Shown: piece by piece, positions 7,502 through 12,937 of the stretch | How the letters are laid out: the number at the start of each line of letters is the position of its first letter | How positions within the stretch are numbered: the stretch's first letter is position 1 | Assembly: GCA_038225955.1 (NCBI GenBank) | Contig: JBBRQV010000087.1 | Span: forward strand, 1 to 12,937 | Length of the DNA: 12,937 nucleotides | Direction of reading: 5' to 3' | From: JAFDZO01 sp038225955 | GTDB taxonomy: Bacteria > Bacteroidota > Ignavibacteria > Tepidaquicellales > Tepidaquicellaceae | Notes under the pieces: model-generated | What the model was told of the DNA's origin: nothing | The model's input: only the letters and a program-made list of their open reading frames with translations | Database searches by the model: none | Translations under genes and position numbers: made by a program

Positions 7502-8824
7502 TTAATTTACTTTTTTATTTTCTTCTCCAGCTCCATCATCATACATTCCTGTGAGGGATATAACACTTCCTGAGCCGTCAGTATTAAATTTCACTCTGAA
7601 ATTGTCTCTTCCTTCAAGCATAAAATAAGTTGAGGTGATTGGAATCATTTTAGTTTTCTTTAGCACACCAGGTCTCTCATATATTAACTGATTATTTTCA
7701 AAATAAATTTTTCTCGGACCGTAATCACCTGCATACTTCTGCATCTCTTCATTTGTTACGGCTACCGGATTTATTGTAGCCTGCAAACCATCGAAAGCCC
7801 ACTCATATTTTTTTTTCTGCTCGTCTGACTTAGCGCCGGAAATCCATTTCTTATAAATCTCAACCTGCGCGACATTCAGTGCATCCTCTTTTTTGCACTC
7901 AATATCGGGTGCAATACCTGTACCTTCCCAATTAGTTTTAGTAATGGGATTAATTGCTCTTCCTGTAGGAACAAAGCAGATAAAATTTTCTGTGATACGA
8001 ACAGATCCGCCTGGATTTGCGCCGCCGCCTGTATTTTCTCCTATGATAGTTGCGCGTTTCAGGTTTTTTAAATTGTAGGTAAACTCTTCTGCACCTGAAA
8101 ATGTATAGTTAGAAGTAAGAACATAGACATCAACGTTCGGCATTTTTTTACCGGGTACAGTTTCAAGCGTCCAGTATTCTTCAGTCTCATTTTTCTTTCT
8201 GTAGTATAGATCATTCAAGTGAACTTTACCTTCGAAAAGATAGCTGCAAAGGAATTTTACCATATTTGGGTCACCCCCTCCATTCTCTCTTAAATCAAAA
8301 ATGATTGCATTTGTATTCGCAAGAAAATTCATTGCTGCTGCACCTGTTTCTTTTGCGATGCTCGCTTCATTAAATCCTCTTAAATCCAGATAACCGATAT
8401 TGCCGGCAAGAATTTCCATTTTTTTGAAGCCATAATTTCCCTGCTTCATTTCTTCAGCATATCTTTTTTGCATCTCCGGATTTTCTTCTCCATCACCTTT
8501 TAATAAATCTGCTGCCATGCCCGGATTGAAACCAAACCGTAAATGTTTATCATGTGTAATTCCCTGAATATCTTTAGTGATTTGTTGAGCAAATTCATTG
8601 GGGTCATCTATTTTATCATAAAGACCGGCTTTAAGATTTTTCTCAAGAGAAGCTTTCACGGATTTTGCAGTATCCAGAAAAACATAATTTTCTATAAGGG
8701 TAGTGGAGAGATTTGTAATCGCATCAGATTTCATTTTGGCATCAAGTTTTACCATAGGCATCTGTTGCTGCGCCTTTAAATTAAATGCATTCATAAAAAT
8801 TAAGATTAATAATATTGTTTTCAT
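7502..8824 (-). CDS. secreted S41-family (tricorn/IRBP-like) peptidase, paralogue 2
   Basis: The protein has 440 residues, with signal peptide about 1-18 (KTILLILIFMNAFNLKA). Domain order matches paralogue 1: an N-terminal helical segment (31-97) with HDKHLRF and candidate catalytic H94; an S41 core (about 137-310) with GNIGYLDLRGF, IFDLRENGGGDPN, YTFSGAEEF (nucleophile S243) and IGENTGGGANPGG (E263); and a C-terminal beta-rich segment from YAGDYGPRKIYFEN (364) onward. It keeps the canonical GGGANPGG loop that the other copy has altered. The two proteins align end to end without large gaps and share the terminal EENKKVN. Its ATG lies 9 nt after the stop of the MarR-GNAT gene, so the two are almost certainly cotranscribed and the peptidase may be under that regulator. 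The substrate is not predictable from sequence. Confidence 0.92.
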   Translation of the reverse strand: MKTILLILIFMNAFNLKAQQQMPMVKLDAKMKSDAITNLSTTLIENYVFLDTAKSVKASLEKNLKAGLYDKIDDPNEFAQQITKDIQGITHDKHLRFGFNPGMAADLLKGDGEENPEMQKRYAEEMKQGNYGFKKMEILAGNIGYLDLRGFNEASIAKETGAAAMNFLANTNAIIFDLRENGGGDPNMVKFLCSYLFEGKVHLNDLYYRKKNETEEYWTLETVPGKKMPNVDVYVLTSNYTFSGAEEFTYNLKNLKRATIIGENTGGGANPGGSVRITENFICFVPTGRAINPITKTNWEGTGIAPDIECKKEDALNVAQVEIYKKWISGAKSDEQKKKYEWAFDGLQATINPVAVTNEEMQKYAGDYGPRKIYFENNQLIYERPGVLKKTKMIPITSTYFMLEGRDNFRVKFNTDGSGSVISLTGMYDDGAGEENKKVN

Positions 8825-8833
8825 TCTGTTAAA

Positions 8834-9790
8834 TTATATTAAGGGGAGTATCATTTTAAAAGTGTCACGTTTGTATTTTTTGTTTGTTTCTGAAATTTCT
8901 ATAGGAGAAAATCCGAACTTCGCATACAAGTTTATTGCCGTTGGAAGTTTTTCGCTGGTACTTAAGAAAACTGATTTTGCATTTTTCTCTTTTGCAAAAT
9001 TAATTGCAGCCTCGCATAGTACATGCCCCGCCTGCTTACCTCTGGCAGATTCTGTTACTGCCATTTTAGAGAGCTCGAATGTGTCATCAACTTTTATCAT
9101 AGCGCATGTTCCTACAACTTCATCATTTATAAAAGCAAAAAATACCATTCCGTCTTTATCTAAAATTTCACTCTCCGGATTATTTAAAATTTTCTTATCT
9201 ATCGGCTCGACTTCAAAATATTTATTGAGCCATTCTAAATTTAAATTTTTAAAATCAGATTTATGCTTTGCCGAATATTTTTCAATTTTAACATCTTCAC
9301 GTTGTCTTTTTTTCACACGTTGAGTTACACGCTCAAAAACATTTTTTTCATCCAGAGCTGTTTCGATTTTATCGAGGATATCCAGAATATTAATATTTAA
9401 CGTTTCAAACATTTCACCTACTCCAAGCTCAAAATCATTCCACAGCGGAATAAGCTCAGGCAGCATTCCCTCACCTTTTTTTGAAATTGTAATTATTTTT
9501 TTTCTTGTATCAACTTTATCTTTGATAATCTTCACCAGATTTTTTTTAATCATGGAGTTAAGTATCTGCGTTACTGCGGGCTGGGAAATTCCTATATGGT
9601 TTGCAATTTCTGTTACGGAGAGTGAAGGATTATCCTTTAAAAGATAGAAGACTGCGAAAAATCTTGGCTCAAAATCTATATTAAGAGACTTATAAATTTC
9701 AGAGCCATCTTGCAACATTTTTTCTGCAAGTAGCTTTATTCGTGTGGCAAGGGCAAGTTTGCCTGCTTTTCTTATTACATTAGTTTTCAT
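8834..9790 (-). CDS. MarR-family regulator fused to a GNAT N-acetyltransferase
   Basis: The protein has 318 residues in two domains. The MarR winged helix-turn-helix spans about 1-150: the recognition region is LSVTEIANHIGISQPAVTQI (57-76), and the wing carries the MarR signature DTRKK (94-98), followed by ISKKGEGML. A charged linker (about 152-168) precedes a GNAT domain (168-318) with the acetyl-CoA loop ARGKQAGHVL (249-258; the third of the usual RGKGxG glycines is Q253) and the C-terminal LYAKFGF motif (288-294). The family is a cytosolic dimer that binds palindromic operators; the acetyltransferase substrate is unknown. There is no signal peptide. ATG at 9788-9790 is supported by the full-length MarR N-terminus. 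It is first in an operon with S41 paralogue 2 (9-nt gap) and divergent from the DinB gene, with palindromes in between, so autoregulation is likely. Confidence 0.93.
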   Translation of the reverse strand: MKTNVIRKAGKLALATRIKLLAEKMLQDGSEIYKSLNIDFEPRFFAVFYLLKDNPSLSVTEIANHIGISQPAVTQILNSMIKKNLVKIIKDKVDTRKKIITISKKGEGMLPELIPLWNDFELGVGEMFETLNINILDILDKIETALDEKNVFERVTQRVKKRQREDVKIEKYSAKHKSDFKNLNLEWLNKYFEVEPIDKKILNNPESEILDKDGMVFFAFINDEVVGTCAMIKVDDTFELSKMAVTESARGKQAGHVLCEAAINFAKEKNAKSVFLSTSEKLPTAINLYAKFGFSPIEISETNKKYKRDTFKMILPLI

Positions 9791-9819
9791 CTATGAGGGG
9801 GTTTACGTTTTAGTTTTTA

Positions 9820-9827
9820 CAAAGTTG
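9820..9827 (-). promoter_or_regulatory. possible -7 element of the MarR-GNAT operon
   Basis: The minus strand reads CAACTTTG, one base from TAnnTTTG, 29 nt upstream of the start codon at 9790. No good -33 element lies 19-20 nt further upstream, where the sequence is instead palindromic. Weak support. Confidence 0.3.
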
Positions 9828-9844
9828 CATAAGGGCTTATGTAA
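9825..9844. promoter_or_regulatory. near-palindromic 20-bp candidate operator
   Basis: TTGCATAAGG facing GCTTATGTAA: the core CATAAG (9828-9833) and CTTATG (9836-9841) are exact reverse complements, and the outer TT/AA also match, with one mismatched pair between and a GG centre. It overlaps the possible -7 element of the regulator and abuts the larger palindrome. Length and symmetry suit a MarR dimer. Confidence 0.45.
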
Positions 9845-9868
9845 ATTTATTAAATATTTAATAAATTT
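9843..9868. promoter_or_regulatory. perfect 26-bp palindrome, candidate MarR operator
   Basis: Every base is symmetric: the half-site AAATTTATTAAAT (9843-9855) is followed by its exact reverse complement (9856-9868). It sits between divergently transcribed genes, one of which encodes a MarR regulator, and overlaps the predicted -33 region of the DinB promoter. AT-rich palindromes are typical MarR operators. An AT-rich background makes short palindromes cheap, but 13 consecutive symmetric pairs are unlikely by chance. Confidence 0.6.
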
Positions 9869-9896
9869 CAAATGAAGAATATATTGCATAAATTTG
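9866..9896 (+). promoter_or_regulatory. promoter of the DinB-family gene
   Basis: TAAATTTG (9889-9896) matches TAnnTTTG exactly, and TTTC (9866-9869) lies 19 nt upstream, one base from the TTTG -33 element. The start would be near 9903, leaving a leader of about 43 nt before the ATG at 9946. The -33 overlaps the end of the 26-bp palindrome, so a bound regulator would block it. Confidence 0.5.
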
Positions 9897-9945
9897 CTTA
9901 ACAATTTTGCTTAATTATTTTAAATTATGTTTTACACTATCACAA

Positions 9946-10464
9946 ATGAAAAAACCAAAATCTAACGAAAGCGCCTCATACTATAAGTATTATATTGAGC
10001 TCAATACCGATGCCAATGTACTGCAATCTTTGGAGAAACAAATCGTACAGATAAAAAAAGCGTTCGGTTCAGTCCATCAAAGCAAACACAACTACAGATA
10101 CGCTAAAGGAAAATGGACAGTAAAGGAACTGCTCGGCCACGTTATGGATGCTGAAAGAATTTTCGGATACAGAGCATTAAGAATTGCAAGAAAAGATAAA
10201 ACACATCTTGCAGGATTTGAAGAGAACCATTATGTAAAAAACGGAATGTTCGATAAGCGGACCATGAAATCTTTGCTTGAAGAATTTACTTCTCTGCGTA
10301 AATCAAATGTAGAATTATTTAAAAGTCTTGATGAAAAAAGATTGGGATTAAAAGGCATTGCGAACAACTCCCCTGTCTCTGTCCGGGCATTGGCTTTTAT
10401 TATCAGCGGACATACAAAGCACCATCTGAATATTTTAAAAGAGAGATACGTTTCTAATTTTTAA
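9946..10464 (+). CDS. DinB-superfamily putative metal-dependent protein
   Basis: The protein has 172 residues, a usual length for the DinB/YfiT-like four-helix bundle family. The family hallmarks are YAKGKWTVKELLGHVMDAER (52-71), with metal ligand H65, and SGHTKHH (154-160), with H156 and H160 as the other two ligands. Family members bind a divalent metal; some are thiol-dependent transferases (for example bacillithiol S-transferases) and many have no known role, so no reaction is assigned. The ATG at 9946 was chosen because DinB homology begins soon after it and the promoter lies at 9889-9896; the frame stays open upstream to a TTG at 9907, but that adds 13 residues unlike the family. The gene is divergent from the MarR-GNAT gene, with a shared control region, and its last 11 bases overlap the convergent aminopeptidase gene. 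Confidence 0.88.
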   Translation: MKKPKSNESASYYKYYIELNTDANVLQSLEKQIVQIKKAFGSVHQSKHNYRYAKGKWTVKELLGHVMDAERIFGYRALRIARKDKTHLAGFEENHYVKNGMFDKRTMKSLLEEFTSLRKSNVELFKSLDEKRLGLKGIANNSPVSVRALAFIISGHTKHHLNILKERYVSNF

Positions 10465-12103
10465 TTTTCGATTTAACCACTTTTTTGAGAATGAAATTTC
10501 CTTTGTCGAAATTTACCTCTCGGATTTTCCCGTTGATTTGAGAGGCGAATTCCTGCTCTCTCTTATCATTGAAGAAAGTAAATTCCTTTGTTGAGGCATA
10601 TGTTTTAATTTCCAAGCGAATCGGCATTGTATAAACTTCGTCCGACTGTGTTTGTTTTACTTTAAACGTAAAATTATTATCATCCTGAGTCACTGAGTAT
10701 TCGTAAGTTGGTCTTCCCGTTCCTTTAAAAATCCATTCATTAAAAAACCAATCAAGATTTTTTCCGTATACTTTTTCGCATACATTTTTAAAATCGTAAG
10801 TGGAGGCGTTCTTATATTTATACTGGAAAAAATATTCGTTAAGAATTCTAAAAAATACTGAATCACCTGTTACACCCCGCAGCATGTGAAGACACCATCC
10901 GCCTTTATTGTATGAACTCGCTCCGAATAAATTCACATCGGGATTATAAACCGTGCCATGAAAATAACCATTATCCAACTCCTCCATGTAATCTGCAAGA
11001 ACATTTTTGCCTTTATCGTGCTCTGCCCACAGCGCTTCGGCGTACGTTGCGAACCCTTCGTTAAGCCAGATGTCTTTCCACGATACCGGAGTCACTGCAT
11101 CACCGAACCACTGATGTGAAAGCTCATGCGCGACAATTTTTTCGTATGCTTTATTTCCTGAAACCGTATTGTAACCCATACTCGAAATTGTCTGGTGCTC
11201 CATCGCCATTCCCGAGACACCAAACATCGCCATTCCGTATCCTTCATTTATAAACGGATACTCGCCGAAAACCGAAGAGTAAAAATTTATCATCTCGGGA
11301 GTCCGCTCCCAGTCAACTTTTGCATCAGAAAAATATTCCGGATAAGAGTAATAACTCACAGGCGTTGAAAATAAACTATCCTGTGCTGTATAAATATCTG
11401 ACCAGTGTTTGAACTTGCCAAGATTTAAGGACACAAGATAAGATGCTATAGGATACTCTGATTTTCTTTTCTCAGTAATCAAGCCGTCATCTTCTCTCAC
11501 TTCAATTAGTTTGCCCTGTGTTGCAAGTGTTAAGCTGTCGGGATACTCGGCTTCGATGGTAACTAAAAATTTATCATCAATTCTATCTTTGCAAGGCCAC
11601 CATGTAGGAGCATAGTTTGGCTCGCTTAAAGAGAAAACATTTGTAGCTCCGTCTATTTGAGCAAATGAAAATGAATTAAATCCTTCCGATTCCGGAGTGC
11701 CGGAATATTTTATCTCAATTGAAGCAGTATCGTTCTTGCTGAACTTGCTATCTATTATAATATAATTATTATCTCTTTCATAACTTAAGTCTTCTCCATC
11801 AGATGTAACGGATTTTATTTTCATGTTATCATAAAAATTCAGATAAACTTCATTGAGAGAATCGGATAAAACCCTGAAAACAGTTTTCACATCTCCGTAA
11901 AGAATTTTTTTATCGATATCAAAACTGAACTTCAGTTTGTTTTCAAGGACATCAAATTTATTCTGTTCGTTTATAATGGAAGGCTCGTCCATACGTTCTT
12001 TTTGTATGAACTGATTTTTTACTTTATTAAAAAAAGGAATGTAGGTACATGAGTTGCACGAAAGGCATGAGAGAGTTACAATTGCTATGAATATTCTTTT
12101 CAC
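10454..12103 (-). CDS. M1-family zinc metallopeptidase (aminopeptidase), probable lipoprotein
   Basis: The protein has 549 residues. The N-terminus (MKRIFIAIVTLSCLSCNSC) is a short signal with several cysteines; a lipobox is imperfect (candidate C13 or C16), so lipidation is likely but not certain. The N-terminal beta domain spans about 45-235. The catalytic domain has the aminopeptidase exopeptidase motif as GMAMEH (298-303, the GAMEN variant with His replacing Asn), zinc site HELSH (326-330) with third ligand E349 in WLNEGFA, and the catalytic-Tyr region SSYNKGGW with Y398. A small beta C-terminal segment (about 465-540) replaces the large helical domain of full-length M1 enzymes. The reaction is removal of N-terminal residues from peptides. 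The start is GTG (12101-12103), supported by the signal-like N-terminus, 12 nt after the upstream amidohydrolase stop, so the two genes form one transcription unit. The 3' end overlaps the DinB gene by 11 bp. Confidence 0.93.
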   Translation of the reverse strand: MKRIFIAIVTLSCLSCNSCTYIPFFNKVKNQFIQKERMDEPSIINEQNKFDVLENKLKFSFDIDKKILYGDVKTVFRVLSDSLNEVYLNFYDNMKIKSVTSDGEDLSYERDNNYIIIDSKFSKNDTASIEIKYSGTPESEGFNSFSFAQIDGATNVFSLSEPNYAPTWWPCKDRIDDKFLVTIEAEYPDSLTLATQGKLIEVREDDGLITEKRKSEYPIASYLVSLNLGKFKHWSDIYTAQDSLFSTPVSYYSYPEYFSDAKVDWERTPEMINFYSSVFGEYPFINEGYGMAMFGVSGMAMEHQTISSMGYNTVSGNKAYEKIVAHELSHQWFGDAVTPVSWKDIWLNEGFATYAEALWAEHDKGKNVLADYMEELDNGYFHGTVYNPDVNLFGASSYNKGGWCLHMLRGVTGDSVFFRILNEYFFQYKYKNASTYDFKNVCEKVYGKNLDWFFNEWIFKGTGRPTYEYSVTQDDNNFTFKVKQTQSDEVYTMPIRLEIKTYASTKEFTFFNDKREQEFASQINGKIREVNFDKGNFILKKVVKSKIKN

Positions 12104-12115
12104 TTGATAATATTT

Positions 12116-12937
12116 TTAATAAACACGGTTTCCGTTTTTATATGTCATCTCTACTTTTATTGAACGGATATCATCTTGGTTTGATTCAAATAATTCAAAA
12201 ATATTTTCGTTCAGCACGATTAAGTCTGCTCTCATATCAACTCGCAATGAACCCGCAATTTCTTCTTCGTTCGTTCCATAATAATTATTAACTGTATATG
12301 CATCTAAGCAATCGTAAAGATTCATTCTGTGCTCGGGCAGAAATCCTTCTTCAAATCCTTTTGCTTTACGGGTGATTGCATAATAGATAGTATCAAACGG
12401 AGAAGGACTTACGATTGGGAAATCCGTTCCGAAGCAAAGCTTTACTCCTAACTTTAAAAGCTCGGAATAATTATGCGTTGTCTGATAATCATTTCTTAAT
12501 TCATAGGATGTTGAAGCATCTGAAAACAAATGCGACGGCTGCACTGAGGCAAGAATTTTAAGCACATCGAACAAACGAAAATCAATCGGTTGAATATGCT
12601 GTGCGTGTTCAATTCTGAATTTTCTGTTCCGCACTCCGTTAATCATATCAAGCTCGGAATTCAGCGCAAGCAGCTCAGTCACGGATAGATCGCCTATGGC
12701 ATGCACTGCCATCTGGTAGCCGGCCTTATCAATTTCTAAAGCAGTTTTATGGAAGGCACCTGAGTTAACGTACTCTGTTCGCAATCCACGCGCATCTGTA
12801 TTTTTAAAATTCTTATAGTAATAAGCAGACCTGCTAGATAGCGAGCCGTCATAAAATGCTTTGAAGCATCTGAATTTTATTTCGTTGAACTGTGCAAATC
12901 TTTTTTTGTGCTCTGCAATATTATAAAACTCTTCGAA
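12116..12937 (-). CDS. YtcJ-like amidohydrolase family 3 protein, C-terminal part (cut by window edge)
   Basis: The frame runs open to the right edge, giving 273 residues of a protein that in this family is usually about 530 long. The first readable residues are FEEFYNIAEHKKRF, then FKAFYDGSLSSRSAYYY, matching the K-x-F-x-DGSLGSRTA block of YtcJ-type enzymes, whose lysine helps build the metal site. Further metal-ligand motifs follow: VHAIGD, RIEHAQHI and CFGTDFPIVSPSP. The end has the usual ADLIVLN strand before the stop. These enzymes hydrolyse amide or related bonds using divalent metal; the substrate is unknown. The leucine codon TTG at 12784 could be read as a start, but homology continues upstream through it, so it is internal. 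It probably precedes the M1 aminopeptidase in one operon. Confidence 0.92.
   Translation of the reverse strand, partial: FEEFYNIAEHKKRFAQFNEIKFRCFKAFYDGSLSSRSAYYYKNFKNTDARGLRTEYVNSGAFHKTALEIDKAGYQMAVHAIGDLSVTELLALNSELDMINGVRNRKFRIEHAQHIQPIDFRLFDVLKILASVQPSHLFSDASTSYELRNDYQTTHNYSELLKLGVKLCFGTDFPIVSPSPFDTIYYAITRKAKGFEEGFLPEHRMNLYDCLDAYTVNNYYGTNEEEIAGSLRVDMRADLIVLNENIFELFESNQDDIRSIKVEMTYKNGNRVY

Noticed and set aside
8703..9323. 206-residue plus-strand frame
   Set aside because: It is antisense to the S41 and MarR-GNAT genes, with composition typical of a complementary-strand shadow.
9907..9945. TTG start for the DinB gene, extending it by 13 residues
   Set aside because: The extension lies right after the predicted promoter and transcription start near 9903 and has no family similarity; the ATG at 9946 fits DinB length.
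12782..12784. TTG as the start of the amidohydrolase
   Set aside because: The frame stays open to the window edge, and the upstream residues match the DGSLxSR block of YtcJ-like enzymes, so the codon is an internal leucine.

Overview
The window looks like a piece of an AT-rich chromosome from the Bacteroidota/Chlorobiota/Ignavibacteriota group, with an Ignavibacteria-like organism most likely. Five observations support this: (i) the 16S rRNA 5' region begins with the AGGACGAACGCTGGCGGCG-type sequence rather than the typical Bacteroidia form; (ii) a secreted subtilase ends in a type IX secretion (T9SS) sorting domain; (iii) start codons lack Shine-Dalgarno sequences; (iv) several upstream regions carry the Bacteroidota-type -7 element TAnnTTTG; (v) secreted hydrolases are abundant. 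The phylum call is inference from memory, not a database search.

Layout. Positions 1-498 are the 5' third of a 16S rRNA gene on the minus strand, cut by the window edge, followed upstream by its leader, a boxA-like antitermination site and a strong promoter. Positions 680-1539 hold no gene but are dense in repeats and hairpins: CACAGAG-type repeats, a run of four stem-loops, REP-like GC-rich palindromes and a nested terminator-like hairpin. Positions 1540-5853 encode a 1437-residue secreted subtilisin-like protease with seven VCBS/FG-GAP-type repeats, a fibronectin-like domain and a T9SS tail. Positions 6041-7375 and 7502-8824 are tandem paralogues of a secreted S41 peptidase. Immediately upstream of the second, 9 nt away, is a MarR-GNAT fusion regulator (8834-9790). 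A divergent DinB-family gene (9946-10464) shares with it a 155-bp control region containing a perfect 26-bp palindrome and a second 20-bp near-palindrome. Positions 10454-12103 encode an M1 zinc aminopeptidase whose 3' end overlaps the DinB gene by 11 bp. Positions 12116-12937 hold the C-terminal part of a YtcJ-like amidohydrolase, probably cotranscribed with the aminopeptidase and open at the right edge.

How the genes fit together. Most of the proteins are exported or envelope-associated hydrolases acting on proteins or peptides (subtilase, two S41, M1), which fits a heterotrophic, protein-degrading lifestyle. The most system-like unit is 7376-9945: a MarR-GNAT regulator, its operator-like palindromes, a divergently transcribed DinB-family protein and a duplicated S41 peptidase. 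No CRISPR array, phage or transposase gene, or tRNA gene was seen.
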